Source: Mediterraneibacter massiliensis (GTDB lineage: Bacteria; Bacillota; Clostridia; Lachnospirales; Lachnospiraceae). From it: a stretch of DNA of 64,000 nucleotides. Shown here in pieces: positions 51,674 to 60,665 of this stretch. The notes under the pieces were generated by a model. It was not told the origin of the DNA and did no database searches. It saw nothing but the letters and a program-made list of their open reading frames with translations. Position 1 is the stretch's first letter, and each line of letters begins with the position of its first letter. The stretch is from NCBI RefSeq assembly GCF_001487105.1, contig NZ_LN913000.1:620001-684000 (forward strand), given 5' to 3'. The translations under genes and the position numbers were made by a program.

Positions 51674-52309
51674 ATGGAGCATTATGAAAAGAAAATCAGT
51701 TTCTTAGGAGAGAACATACAAACCATAAGAAAACACAGAGGAATGAAACAACAGGAACTGGCGGACAAAATCGGTATCAATATGCAGAGCCTTTCCAAGA
51801 TTGAACGTGGTGTGAATTATCCTACCTTTGATACATTAGAAAAGATAATGGACGTGCTGGGTGTAACGCCTAATGAATTGTTATCGGGAGAATGGAAGTA
51901 TGTTAATCAAGCCGAAAAGGAAGTCTGTCAGTTTTTAAGAATTGAAGAACGATTAAATGCAGAACTAAAACATGGGCATTATGACAACTTCTTTGACAGC
52001 GAAGAAGAATGGCTGGAATATGAGTTGGAAAAGTTACGGGAATATATTACCGACTACATCAACGGGAAAAGCATTGTAGCGTCCGACCTTTACCCAATCA
52101 AAGAATTTATCCAGCATTTGAAGTTTCAAAAACTGTTAGACCGCTATGATGATTTATACAGCATGGATATGTTTGGGGAAAGCATAGAAGGACATAAATA
52201 TAGGACACCTTATCAAGTCGTAAAAATGATAAATCCCAATTCAAAAGAAGATATGGCATTATTACGGGAAGTATTGAAAAATAATCATTTTGATGATGAG
52301 GACGAATAA
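51674..52309 (+). CDS. XRE-family regulator with C-terminal helical domain
   Basis: A 211-aa regulator. The HTH at residues 10-65 (LGENIQTIRKHRGMKQQELADKIGINMQSLSKIERGVNYPTFDTLEKIMDVLGVTPNELL) is a classical XRE domain; the rest is acidic and helical (SEEEWLEYELEKLREYITDYI). It is divergent from the rep/xis/int genes and is probably the control protein of this element. GAAAGGAGCGG lies ahead of the ATG. Confidence 0.85.
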   Translation: MEHYEKKISFLGENIQTIRKHRGMKQQELADKIGINMQSLSKIERGVNYPTFDTLEKIMDVLGVTPNELLSGEWKYVNQAEKEVCQFLRIEERLNAELKHGHYDNFFDSEEEWLEYELEKLREYITDYINGKSIVASDLYPIKEFIQHLKFQKLLDRYDDLYSMDMFGESIEGHKYRTPYQVVKMINPNSKEDMALLREVLKNNHFDDEDE

Positions 52310-52339
52310 CTTTCTTCCTCTTTGTAGAAGATACAGAAA

Positions 52340-52410
52340 ACAAAAAGCCCAGTAAAGAGTGCAAAGCACCACCAATGGTGGCAAGGCTCTTGACAGGACT
52401 TTTTCTTTTC
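52340..52410. terminator. Imperfect long hairpin, possibly bidirectional terminator
   Basis: AAAAAGCCCAGT and GGACTTTTTC flank an imperfect stem centred on CCACC-AAT-GGTGG (near 52369-52381), so T-runs exist on both strands. It follows the XRE gene by about 35 bases. Confidence 0.5.
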
Positions 52411-52569
52411 TGTTGTGGGTAATCAAGAGGAAAAAAGGAAAGGTGTGATGTCCTACTCAAGTTTTTTATCTTGAACGCATAAAAAGATTGAAAGAGGTGT
52501 TTGTTTCCAGTATAATGTTTTTGTATAGAAGTAAGAATTGAGATTTTTTGAAAGAAAGGGGTGACAGTC

Positions 52570-52665
52570 ATGTTCACACATTGTTACGCTTGCGACAGAC
52601 AGACAAGTAAATTCTGCCCTTTTTTCAATTCTATCAATAAGAAACAGAACGCACAGGTTGCCTAG
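52570..52665 (+). CDS. Possible 31-aa Cys-rich peptide
   Basis: Starts MFTHCYACDRQTSKFCPFF after AAAGGGGTGAC. The three cysteines with CxxC spacing could bind a metal. Its last codons overlap the left arm of a terminator. Rest of the 52310-52724 interval holds only the two hairpins noted. Confidence 0.4.
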   Translation: MFTHCYACDRQTSKFCPFFNSINKKQNAQVA

Positions 52666-52693
52666 TTATAAGGGGGGGAGTTTGTGCGTTTTT
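52648..52693 (+). terminator. Terminator after the Cys-rich peptide
   Basis: AACGCACA (52648-52655) pairs with TGTGCGTT (52683-52690), followed by TTTTTC. Confidence 0.65.
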
Positions 52694-52733
52694 CTATGCA
52701 GAAATTTTATGAAGAACAAGGAGTGTGTTATTT

Positions 52734-52976
52734 ATGCGAAAAAATCTACAGTATATATTTTTTAATCTACTATTATCTCTTCGGGGAATTATAAGGCTTG
52801 TTTTTAGAACTATTACCCTACTTACTATTTTGGGTGCTTGTATAATGCTGAGTCAGGATAAATCGTTAAGCTTATCATGCTTTATAGTAGGTATTATTAG
52901 CTGGCTTATTACGATTTATTATGATAAACTACTTTTTAAAATAAAGCCACATGACATGGATCTTTATTTAAGTTGA
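52734..52976 (+). CDS. Small membrane protein, about 80 aa
   Basis: A hydrophobic protein beginning at ATG 52734 or an upstream TTA-adjacent start; RBS-like AAGGAG lies upstream. Two helices are likely: LRGIIRLVFRTITLLTILGACIML and LSCFIVGIISWLITIYY. Not recognised. It is the last gene before the element boundary and is followed by a terminator. Confidence 0.55.
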   Translation: MRKNLQYIFFNLLLSLRGIIRLVFRTITLLTILGACIMLSQDKSLSLSCFIVGIISWLITIYYDKLLFKIKPHDMDLYLS

Positions 52977-52997
52977 TTTATAATATTTTTTCATGCA

Positions 52998-53031
52998 AAA
53001 GGACACCTTCTAATTCGGTGTCCTTTTCAAA
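52998..53031 (+). terminator. Terminator after the small membrane protein
   Basis: AAAGGACACC pairs with GGTGTCCTTTT around the loop TTCTAATTC. Confidence 0.8.
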
Positions 53032-53038
53032 TTGTATT

Positions 53039-53082
53039 GTCATATCAAGGCTCATTCAATCGTGGTAATTTCGTGGTAAATT
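53039..53082. repeat. Candidate element end: inverted copy plus Int-arm-like direct repeats
   Basis: GTCATATCAAGGCTC at 53039-53053 is complementary to 49862-49876. It is followed by two direct copies of TCGTGGTAA (53060-53068 and 53071-53079). Spaced TGGTAA-type direct repeats resemble the arm sites bound by the N-terminal domain of Tn916 Int, so this is a likely end of the small element. Confidence 0.45.
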
Positions 53083-53238
53083 AAATATTTTCTTATATTT
53101 CAAAGTACTTGAAAGTGTAGTATTTATGCTGATAATCGAAAATTAGATATAAAATTTTACAAAAATAGATACCTAAGTTAAACTGTCATTGCTGACCGGC
53201 CAGTTAGCAAATGAACAGAATAAGGAAGGTATCTACAA

Positions 53239-54528
53239 ATGAATTCTACACAAAACAAGAAGATTGAGCAAGTAAAAGAAACAACAATGATTGTCGGCAT
53301 TGATGTTGGCAGTGAACAGCATTATTTCAGAGCTTTTAACTGGAGAGGTATCGAGCTTACCAGAAAGCCCGTAGCGTTTTCAAACTCTATGGAGGGATTC
53401 AACAGTTTTTACAATACGATTATGGAACTGATGCAGAAAAGTGAACTTGAAGAGGCACTGGTAGGAATAGAGCCAACCGGTCATTACTGGTTTGATCTTG
53501 GGCAGTTCATGGGCGAAAAGAACATAAAGTTTGTGATGGTAAATCCGCACCATGTGCATAAGACCAAAGAGTTAGATGACAACAGCCCATCTAAAAATGA
53601 CAGGAAAGATCCCCGTATTATTGCAGGGCTTGTAAGGGATGGAAGGTATTTTTATTCATATATGCCGACAGGTGTATATGCAGAACTGCGGAATGCGTCA
53701 AACCGCCGGTTTGTGCTTGTAGAAGAACAGACAAGGGCGAAGAACCGTCTGCAGAAATGGATTGCGGTGTATTTTCCGGAATATAAGGGGATATATACTA
53801 GAATAGATGCCAAGGGAGGGCTGCTGGTGTTAAAACAGGCACCGACTCCTGAGGAGATAACAAAGCTTGGAGAAGAAGGTATCATAAAGATATGGAAAGA
53901 TGCAAAACTCCGAGGGAGCGGGCATAAGAAGGCAATGAAGATCCTGAATGCGGCAATGAGAAGCATAGGGTTAAAAGCAGGTCTTACAGAAGCCCGGATG
54001 GAGATACAGGATCTGATAGAGGATTATGAACTCCAGACAAGACGCCTTGAACGGGTCAATGACTTGATCAAAGAACTGTGCCAGCAGGTCAGGTATGCGG
54101 ATAAGCTGCTTGAAATAAAAGGCATAGGAATAACAACAGTAGCTGGTTTTATAGCAGAAGTCGGTGATATCACGCGCTTCGATAGCACGAAAGAACTTCA
54201 GAAACTGGCAGGATTGGAACTGGTGGCAGATAGTTCCGGTAAGCACAATGGAAGGACAAAGATAAGCAAAAGAGGGCGCAAGCGTCTCCGTTATCTTCTT
54301 TTCGAGGCTGCGATATCGGTAGTGGGAAAGAATGAAGAATTCAAAGAAATCCACAGGTATTATACCACCAGAGAAAAGAATCCCTTAAAAAAGATGCAGT
54401 CACTGATAGCTGTAGCGTGTAAGCTGATAAGAGTATTCCATGTGATTCTTACCAAGGGAGTCAGCTATGATGCATCAAAGATGTTGAAAGATATCCAGCA
54501 TCCTGGAGAGCAGTTAAAGGCTGCGTAA
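53239..54528 (+). CDS. IS110-family DEDD transposase
   Basis: A 429-aa recombinase. The N-terminal RuvC-like domain has the acidic residues in VGIDVGSEQHY, VGIEPTGHYW and KNDRKDPRIIAGL; the middle is a coiled coil; the C-terminal Transposase_20 domain has LLEIKGIGITTVAGFIAEVGD and ELVADSSGKHNGRTKISKRGRKRLRYLL with the serine nucleophile candidate in DSSGK. The frame is full length with GGAAGG before the start, so the element may be active. This family is guided by a bispecific bridge RNA encoded in its non-coding end. Confidence 0.93.
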   Translation: MNSTQNKKIEQVKETTMIVGIDVGSEQHYFRAFNWRGIELTRKPVAFSNSMEGFNSFYNTIMELMQKSELEEALVGIEPTGHYWFDLGQFMGEKNIKFVMVNPHHVHKTKELDDNSPSKNDRKDPRIIAGLVRDGRYFYSYMPTGVYAELRNASNRRFVLVEEQTRAKNRLQKWIAVYFPEYKGIYTRIDAKGGLLVLKQAPTPEEITKLGEEGIIKIWKDAKLRGSGHKKAMKILNAAMRSIGLKAGLTEARMEIQDLIEDYELQTRRLERVNDLIKELCQQVRYADKLLEIKGIGITTVAGFIAEVGDITRFDSTKELQKLAGLELVADSSGKHNGRTKISKRGRKRLRYLLFEAAISVVGKNEEFKEIHRYYTTREKNPLKKMQSLIAVACKLIRVFHVILTKGVSYDASKMLKDIQHPGEQLKAA

Positions 54529-54539
54529 CAGAGAAATAA

Positions 54540-54830
54540 AGAACAACCATAATGATTACAGGAAGCGTCCACCGAAAGGTGCTGTAATCGGAGTGTTTGG
54601 ATCAGTAATGAAAGTACAAAGAATGAGCTGGTAGCCGGCAGGGATTTTCTCCAGAGGGCATGACCCTGATGAGTAGCTAAGCTGGCACCCTGGTTATGGA
54701 CAGGCAGAACGAAGGAAGTGAGGACCCACCGTAAGGAGGATGATCCTGTTGGACATGAGAGGTGAGCTGCCATATAGGGATGGGTACACAGCGAGGCCAT
54801 TTAGAACGGATAGTGATGACGTTTTATTTG
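54540..54830 (+). ncRNA. Candidate bridge RNA of the insertion sequence
   Basis: Downstream of the transposase, before the right end, no gene is seen but folding is strong. GATTACAG (54554-54561) pairs with CTGTAATC (54582-54589) and encloses CACC-GAAA-GGTG (54570-54581) with a GNRA loop. Further stems around 54630-54780 (for example CAGGG with CCCTG; AGGAT/ATCCT) enclose unpaired loops that could be target- and donor-binding guides. Position in the 3' end agrees with IS1111-group bridge RNAs. Limits are approximate. Confidence 0.55.
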
Positions 54831-54942
54831 GGGCATCCATTATTACTATATATCTGCCCTGTATGAGGTAAAGATCACTCCATAACCTTAGTTCTATTCA
54901 ATGACAGGTATCAAAAAGTATTGAATTTATTGAAAAAAACAC

Positions 54943-55998
54943 TTGATTATATGGAAAGGAGATTGTATCTACATCTTAGAAGATGATATACTAAAAAAGG
55001 ATTCTTTTAAAGAGGAATCTCATGCATTCATAATCCCATTTGCAGAAAGAAAGAAGACTGAAAGTAAACATAAAAAAATTTGGAAGAAGATGGTTGCTGT
55101 AGCAGCTGCATGTGCACTTTTTGTTACTTCTTTTGCAGTATTATCAAAACCGGAAAAGGCTTATGCTATGGTATCTGTAGATGGAGAAAAAACAGTTGAA
55201 GTGGTTTTAAATCAAAAAAATAGAGTAAAAGAGGCAGATTCCAAGAATACTTCTCTTACACAGGAAGAGGAGAAAGCGATAAAAGGTGAAAAAGTAGAGA
55301 CAATCAAGAATTATTTTTCCCAGGATCTTTTGGAAAAAGAAACTATTATTGTGGGATATGCCTTTTTGGAGGATGAATCTGAAGAAGAACGTGCAGCATT
55401 ACAGAGACGCCTGGAAAAAACATTTGGTACAGATCATTTGCTTTATTTAGCAGGCGATAAAGAGGATGTTGAAAATGCGAAAAAAGCAGGCAAGAGTTTG
55501 GGAATTTATTTGGCGGAGCAGATATTAGCTGGAGAGAATTTCCATAAAGTGGTAAATGAAGCCACGGAAGAAGAAGTATTGGAATTGCTGGAAAAGAATC
55601 CTTGCTTTATGACAGATCAAGCATTAAAAGAAATGATTCAGCAAAAGTTATCTGATTACGAAGATGCGGATGATCTTGAAAAAGAAGAGAATGCGGATCG
55701 TGATGACGAGCAGAATGAGGATATTTTAGAACCGCAAAAAGAAAGGAATGAGGAACAAGAAGAATCTGCTTCGGGAGAGAAATTAGAAGAAGTTGGTGAG
55801 TCAAAGGAATCAGATGAGCTGGATACAACAAATGAACCAGAATCTCAAGTTGAGGAACATGAGTCAGATACACAAGATATTTCAGACGAACCAGCAGAGC
55901 CTGCCGAGGAAATAGATTCATATGAAATGGAATCAGAAGATGATTCGACGGAGAGCGAAGGAGAAGAATCAGAGATTTCAGGTGAAGCAGATGAATAA
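54943..55998 (+). CDS. RsgI-like anti-sigma protein, N-terminally truncated
   Basis: A membrane protein (351 aa from a TTG). One helix near residues 50-68 (MVAVAAACALFVTSFAVLS) is followed by AYAMVSVDGEKTVEVVLNQKNRVKEADS, which matches the extracellular RsgI middle domain, and a long acidic Glu/Ser-rich tail. The cytoplasmic anti-sigma domain (about 50 residues) that should precede the helix is only partly present, there is no ATG with a ribosome site, and in-frame stops lie just upstream. The insertion sequence ends 30 bases before it, so the 5' end was probably removed by that insertion. No cognate sigma-I gene is in the window. Confidence 0.6.
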   Translation: MIIWKGDCIYILEDDILKKDSFKEESHAFIIPFAERKKTESKHKKIWKKMVAVAAACALFVTSFAVLSKPEKAYAMVSVDGEKTVEVVLNQKNRVKEADSKNTSLTQEEEKAIKGEKVETIKNYFSQDLLEKETIIVGYAFLEDESEEERAALQRRLEKTFGTDHLLYLAGDKEDVENAKKAGKSLGIYLAEQILAGENFHKVVNEATEEEVLELLEKNPCFMTDQALKEMIQQKLSDYEDADDLEKEENADRDDEQNEDILEPQKERNEEQEESASGEKLEEVGESKESDELDTTNEPESQVEEHESDTQDISDEPAEPAEEIDSYEMESEDDSTESEGEESEISGEADE

Positions 55999-56025
55999 GT
56001 GAATACGTGATTTTGTAAGGAAACC

Positions 56026-56065
56026 AAGAGCTGCAAGCTAAGAAATTAGTGAACAGCTCTTTTTT
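56026..56065 (+). terminator. Terminator after the RsgI-like gene
   Basis: AAGAGCTG (56026-56033) pairs with CAGCTCTT (56054-56061), with T-run to 56065. Confidence 0.85.
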
Positions 56066-56219
56066 GATGCTTTGTTAGTACTCCAACAATCTCTTGGACC
56101 ACTTCGGGAGCAGCATTTTCTATTTCTTATGGAATTTTAATATAAAAGGAAATATGCTTTCCCCTATTTAATATATTCTGAGGTATTCTTGATATGCAAA
56201 AGGAAATGAGGTGAATGAT

Positions 56220-56411
56220 GTGAGTATTATAAAAGCGATTAAAAAGTGTGAATATGATTTTGAAGTTCGTGCAGAAAAATTTTTGTGGCATCATCCTGTA
56301 CTTGGATTTTTTTCCATCTTTGTAGGAATGCCTTTGATCGTGTTATGTGCTGTTTGTGCGATTACAATTGTTTTTGCTTTTCCAATGTCATTGCTTTTTG
56401 GATGGATCTAA
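56220..56411 (+). CDS. Small membrane protein upstream of kdp
   Basis: A 63-aa protein from the GTG at 56220, 6 bases after GAGGTG. It has a basic N-terminal helix (SIIKAIKKCEYDFEVRAEKFLW) then a strongly hydrophobic half (LGFFSIFVGMPLIVLCAVCAITIVFAFPMSLLFG). Not recognised. It may be the first gene of the kdp transcript, about 180 bases before the next peptide; that gap holds the palindrome GAATTC-GAA-GAATTC near 56538 and no evident riboswitch. Confidence 0.5.
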   Translation: MSIIKAIKKCEYDFEVRAEKFLWHHPVLGFFSIFVGMPLIVLCAVCAITIVFAFPMSLLFGWI

Positions 56412-56591
56412 TCTTTATTGTATCTTAAACTGTGGTTCGAATGATTTATGCCATATTAAGAGAAAAAGGACTATGATAATGCATGGAAAAGTTGTAAAGG
56501 ATTATAGATAGAAATTACAAACAAGAAGGATGTTTATGAATTCGAAGAATTCTTTATAACATAAAATAATAGATCAAGGAGGAAGGAAGTT

Positions 56592-56693
56592 ATGATGGAT
56601 GTATTGATGATAGCAATTTTATTAGGATGTTTTGGTTTGGTGAAGGCGTTTGCAGATTTTTGCGACTGGCAGATTAAACCAAAAGAAAAATAG
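56592..56693 (+). CDS. 33-aa membrane peptide preceding kdpF
   Basis: A short frame starting MMDVLMIAILLGCFGLVKAF with a soluble end CDWQIKPKEK. AAGGAGGAAGGAAG precedes the ATG, a very strong ribosome site. One membrane helix. It sits 15 bases before kdpF in the same direction, so it is likely a small accessory of the Kdp complex, perhaps a stabiliser like KdpF. Too short for homology by eye. Confidence 0.6.
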   Translation: MMDVLMIAILLGCFGLVKAFADFCDWQIKPKEK

Positions 56694-56708
56694 GAGGATG
56701 AAATCAAA

Positions 56709-56792
56709 ATGGATATGATTGTTTTAGGTGTTATGATTGCCGGAGTTGGGATTTATCTGGTGTATGCATTGATAAATCCAGAAAAATTGTAA
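56709..56792 (+). CDS. kdpF: KdpF, small subunit of the Kdp potassium pump
   Basis: A 27-aa single-helix peptide, MDMIVLGVMIAGVGIYLVYA then LINPEKL. The ending YLVYALINPEKL is the classic KdpF signature. It stabilises the KdpABC complex in the membrane. GGAGGATGAAATC precedes the ATG; kdpA begins 32 bases after the stop. Confidence 0.85.
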   Translation: MDMIVLGVMIAGVGIYLVYALINPEKL

Positions 56793-56824
56793 GGATCTGG
56801 TGAGAATAACTAGGAGGAGAAGAC

Positions 56825-58573
56825 ATGTTACAGATTATTTTGACACTTGCGATTTTTGTGATATTGGTCATTCCGATGGGAAAATATATGTACCATATCG
56901 CAACAAAACAAAAGACTTTTGCGGATAAAGTTTTTAATCCGATTGATCGCTGTATTTATAAGGTTTGTGGAATTAAAGGCGAAGATATGGGATGGAAGAA
57001 ATACGCATTGACCTTGCTTTTGGTAAATGCAGTTATGGTATTTGTAGGATATGCAATTTTAAGACTACAAAGCATCCTGTTTTTAAATCCAAATGGGATT
57101 TCAAATATGGAGCCGACACTTTCCTTTAATACGATTATCAGCTTTATGACGAATACAAACCTGCAGCACTACTCAGGAGAAAGCGGTCTTTCTTATGTGG
57201 CACAGATGTGTGTCATTATTTTTATGATGTTTACATCAGCGGCAACAGGTTATGCGGCATGTATGGCATTCTGCCGAGGACTGGCTGGAAAGAAAATTGG
57301 AAACTTCTATGAAGACATGATAAGAATTACAACAAGAATTTTAATTCCAGTATCTTTTATCGTTGGTTTATTATTGGTAAGCCAGGGGACACCACAGACA
57401 TTACAAGGGAACTTTACAATTGAGACTTTGGAAGGAAACTTCCAGGATATTGCAGTAGGACCGGTAGCAGCTCTGGAATCTATTAAACACCTGGGAACGA
57501 ATGGTGGTGGATTCTTCGGAGCAAACTCAACCACACCATTTGAAAATCCTACGGTCATCAGTAATATGATTGAAATGTTATCTATGATGATTTTACCAGG
57601 GGCTTGTGTTGTAACTTTTGGACATATGCTTCACGATAAAAGAAAAGAGAAAAAAGCAGAGAAAGCTGCCATGAATGTACAGGTGTTGCCGGAAACCGCC
57701 CAAAAGAAATTGATTTTTGGACGCCAGGGTGCAGTTATCTTTGGAGCAATGGCAATTATCTTCCTGATCGGACTTACTATTTGTTATAATTCAGAAATGG
57801 CAGGTAATCCCGTGATTCAGGAGATGGGTATAGACCAGAGCCAAGGCAGCATGGAAGGAAAAGAAGTACGTTTTGGCGTTCCGCAATCAGCATTGTTTAC
57901 GACGGTAACAACTTCTTTTACAACCGGTACGGTTAATAACATGCATGATACGTTGACTCCGCTAGGAGGATTAGTTCCACTGCTACATATGATGCTTAAC
58001 TGTGTTTTCGGTGGTAAGGGTGTTGGACTTATGAATATGGTCATGTATGTCATTTTGGCAGTATTCATTTGTGGCCTTATGGTAGGACGAACACCGGAAT
58101 ACCTGAATAAAAAAATTGAAGGAAAAGAAATGAAGTTGGTTGCAATCTGCATTCTAATTCATCCACTTCTGATCCTTGGATTTTCAGCATTGGCAGTGGC
58201 AGTTCCAGCAGGGCTTGAGGGTATTACCAATCCTGGCTATCATGGACTTACTCAGGTACTATATGAATTTGCTTCTTCAGCAGCGAATAATGGTTCGGGA
58301 TTTGAAGGTTTGGCTGATAATACAGCATTTTGGAATATTACTGCTGGTCTTGCAATGTTCTTTGGAAGATACATTGCGATCATCGCACAGCTTGCGATTG
58401 CTGGATCTATGCTGGCTAAGAAAAAAGTCAACGAAACTGTGGGTACGCTGCGTACCGATAATGTAACTTTTATGATTATTCTTGTGTTTATTGTATATAT
58501 TTTCGCTGCTTTAACCTTCTTCCCGGCATTAGCCTTGGGACCGATTGCAGAACATCTGTCGATCTGGATGTAA
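56825..58573 (+). CDS. kdpA: KdpA, potassium-binding channel subunit
   Basis: A 582-aa membrane protein of the SKT family, which selects K+ for the high-affinity pump. About ten helices are visible. The four filter-like segments can be seen, for example TNTNLQHYSGESGLS (near residue 110), LGTNGGGFFGANSTTPFENP (near 222), TTSFTTGTVNNMHDTLTPLGG (near 365) and EFASSAANNGSGFEGL (near 485). Full length. RBS GGAGGAG; second large gene of the operon kdpFABC. Confidence 0.95.
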   Translation: MLQIILTLAIFVILVIPMGKYMYHIATKQKTFADKVFNPIDRCIYKVCGIKGEDMGWKKYALTLLLVNAVMVFVGYAILRLQSILFLNPNGISNMEPTLSFNTIISFMTNTNLQHYSGESGLSYVAQMCVIIFMMFTSAATGYAACMAFCRGLAGKKIGNFYEDMIRITTRILIPVSFIVGLLLVSQGTPQTLQGNFTIETLEGNFQDIAVGPVAALESIKHLGTNGGGFFGANSTTPFENPTVISNMIEMLSMMILPGACVVTFGHMLHDKRKEKKAEKAAMNVQVLPETAQKKLIFGRQGAVIFGAMAIIFLIGLTICYNSEMAGNPVIQEMGIDQSQGSMEGKEVRFGVPQSALFTTVTTSFTTGTVNNMHDTLTPLGGLVPLLHMMLNCVFGGKGVGLMNMVMYVILAVFICGLMVGRTPEYLNKKIEGKEMKLVAICILIHPLLILGFSALAVAVPAGLEGITNPGYHGLTQVLYEFASSAANNGSGFEGLADNTAFWNITAGLAMFFGRYIAIIAQLAIAGSMLAKKKVNETVGTLRTDNVTFMIILVFIVYIFAALTFFPALALGPIAEHLSIWM

Positions 58574-58597
58574 GGTACAGTGAAAGGAGAGAAAGAA

Positions 58598-60652
58598 ATG
58601 GCTAAAAATAAGAAGACAAAATTTATTACCAAGGATATTTTAAAATCATCCATTATAGGATCTTTTCAAAAACTGGATCCTCGTTATATGATAAAAAATC
58701 CGGTCATGTTTGTCGTAGAAATTGGATGTTTCATCACACTGTTATTGACTTTTGTACCGACCTTATTTGGAGGAAGCGAGCAGTACAGGATTTATAATGG
58801 GATTGTAACAGTAATTTTATTCATAACAGTTCTATTTGCAAACTTTGCGGAATCCGTTGCGGAAGGGCGAGGAAAAGCTCAGGCTGCATCTCTGAAGAAA
58901 ACAAAGCAGGATACGAAAGCAAGAAAGTTGCTGCCGGATGGAACAGAACAGATTATCAATGCTTCTGAATTGAAAAAAGGTGATTTGGTTCTGGTAAAAG
59001 CAGGAGAACTGATTCCGAATGATGGAGAAGTCATAGAAGGAATCGCTTCGGTAGATGAATCTGCTATTACTGGTGAGTCTGCACCAGTGACCAGAGAGGC
59101 AGGCGGTGATTTTTCCTCTGTAACAGGCGGTACGACAGTCGTATCGGACTGGCTGAAAATCAAAATTGTAGCAGAACCGGGAAAATCATTCTTGGATAAA
59201 ATGATCTCCATGGTCGAAGGTGCATCTAGGCAGAAAACCCCCAATGAGATTGCACTGAATACATTGTTGATTGTATTGACTCTTATATTTTTGATTGTAG
59301 TTGTAACCTTATATCCGTTTGCATCTTATCTTGGTGTGAAGATACCTATTTCATGGGCGATTGCACTGATGGTGTGCTTGATTCCAACAACTATCGGAGG
59401 CCTTTTGTCGGCGATTGGTATTGCTGGTATGGATCGTGTTACCAGATTCAATGTTATTGCAATGTCTGGTAAAGCAGTCGAAGCCTGTGGTGATGTGGAT
59501 ACCATGATTTTGGATAAGACAGGAACAATTACATATGGAAACCGTTTGGCAGCTGAGTTTTATCCAGTGAAAGGCGTCGAAAAGGAAGATTTGATTGATT
59601 ATAGTGTGATGTGTTCCCTTATGGATACAACACCAGAAGGAAAATCAACGGTAGATTTAGGTAAACAGATGGGATGCGTATTAGACGAACAAATTACAGA
59701 TCAAATGCAGTTTGTGGAATTTACAGCTCAGTCTAAGATGAGTGGTGTGGATCTGCAGGATGGAACGGTTGTAAGAAAAGGTGCTTTTGAAGCAATGAAA
59801 ACTTTTGTAAAAGAGAAGGGTGGAAACATTCCGGAAGATTTACAGGAGATTGTTACGAATATTTCCAATTTAGGCGGAACACCGTTAGTTGTTTGTGTAA
59901 ATGAAAAAATCTTGGGTGTGATTTATTTAAAAGATACTGTAAAGCCGGGATTATCCGAACGATTTGAACGGCTTCGAGAAATTGGAATCAAAACAATCAT
60001 GTGCACAGGTGACAACCCATTGACAGCAGCTACTATCGCGAAAGAAGCTGGAGTAGATGGTTTTATAGCAGAGTGTAAACCAGAAGATAAGATTACAGCC
60101 ATCAAAAAAGAACAGGCAGAAGGAAAGTTGGTAGCCATGACAGGTGATGGTACTAACGATGCACCAGCACTGGCTCAGGCAGATGTAGGTCTTGCAATGA
60201 ATTCTGGTACACAGGCAGCGAAAGAAGCAGCTAATATGGTTGATCTAGATTCCGATCCGACTAAGATTTTGGAGGTTGTTGAAATTGGAAAACAGCTTTT
60301 GATTACAAGAGGTTCGTTGACAACATTTAGTATTGCAAATGATATCGCAAAATATTTTGCGATTATCCCAGCCATGTTTACGATGGTGTTGCCTCAGATG
60401 CAGATCTTAAATATCATGCATTTGGCAACCCCGGCGAGTGCGATTCTTTCAGCTTTGATTTTTAATGCAATCATTATCCCGGGATTAATTCCGATTGCCA
60501 TGAAAGGTGTAAAATATAAACCGATGAAAGCAGAAAAAATGTTATTGAGAAATATGGGCATTTTTGGTTTGGGCGGTATTGTTGTTCCGTTTGTAGGAAT
60601 TAAATTGATTGATTTACTTGTTGCTCCATTGTTGGCTCTCATAGGAATGTAG
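58598..60652 (+). CDS. kdpB: KdpB, P-type ATPase subunit
   Basis: Hydrolyses ATP and drives K+ uptake (684 aa). P-type motifs are all present: the TGES loop ([13 protein letters not shown]), the phosphorylation site [13 protein letters not shown] (near residue 306), CTGDNPLTA and the hinge [18 protein letters not shown] (near 515). The ATG at 58598 is preferred because AAAGGAG lies at 58583-58590; an in-frame GTG at 58580 is upstream of it. It is 24 bases from kdpA and 13 from kdpC. Confidence 0.95.
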   Translation: MAKNKKTKFITKDILKSSIIGSFQKLDPRYMIKNPVMFVVEIGCFITLLLTFVPTLFGGSEQYRIYNGIVTVILFITVLFANFAESVAEGRGKAQAASLKKTKQDTKARKLLPDGTEQIINASELKKGDLVLVKAGELIPNDGEVIEGIASVDESAITGESAPVTREAGGDFSSVTGGTTVVSDWLKIKIVAEPGKSFLDKMISMVEGASRQKTPNEIALNTLLIVLTLIFLIVVVTLYPFASYLGVKIPISWAIALMVCLIPTTIGGLLSAIGIAGMDRVTRFNVIAMSGKAVEACGDVDTMILDKTGTITYGNRLAAEFYPVKGVEKEDLIDYSVMCSLMDTTPEGKSTVDLGKQMGCVLDEQITDQMQFVEFTAQSKMSGVDLQDGTVVRKGAFEAMKTFVKEKGGNIPEDLQEIVTNISNLGGTPLVVCVNEKILGVIYLKDTVKPGLSERFERLREIGIKTIMCTGDNPLTAATIAKEAGVDGFIAECKPEDKITAIKKEQAEGKLVAMTGDGTNDAPALAQADVGLAMNSGTQAAKEAANMVDLDSDPTKILEVVEIGKQLLITRGSLTTFSIANDIAKYFAIIPAMFTMVLPQMQILNIMHLATPASAILSALIFNAIIIPGLIPIAMKGVKYKPMKAEKMLLRNMGIFGLGGIVVPFVGIKLIDLLVAPLLALIGM

Positions 60653-60665
60653 GAGGAATAGAAAG

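Larger units (their letters stand above)
49025..53080. mobile_element. Remnant of a small Tn916/Tn6218-like element
   Basis: Contains, from left to right, a truncated int, xis, a MobT/Rep_trans gene (all minus strand), a hairpin-rich region, and a plus-strand XRE regulator. No transfer channel genes or resistance genes are present. The left boundary is where int is cut; the right boundary is put near Int-arm-like direct repeats at 53059-53080. The order int-xis-rep-regulator resembles non-conjugative Tn916 relatives. Confidence 0.65.
53168..54912 (+). mobile_element. IS110-family (IS1111-like) insertion sequence
   Basis: Limits are taken from imperfect inverted ends: GATACCT...CTGTCATTG on the left (53168-53191) and CAATGACAGGTATC on the right (54899-54912). 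One transposase gene is followed by about 370 non-coding bases with marked secondary structure. A long 3' non-coding part and subterminal inverted repeats fit the IS1111 group. Exact ends are uncertain because IS110 elements lack simple target duplications. Confidence 0.75.

Noticed and set aside
56412-56591. Possible c-di-AMP or other riboswitch ahead of the kdp genes
   Set aside because: Only a GAATTC-GAA-GAATTC palindrome and A/T-rich sequence are seen; the conserved ydaO-type motifs are absent.
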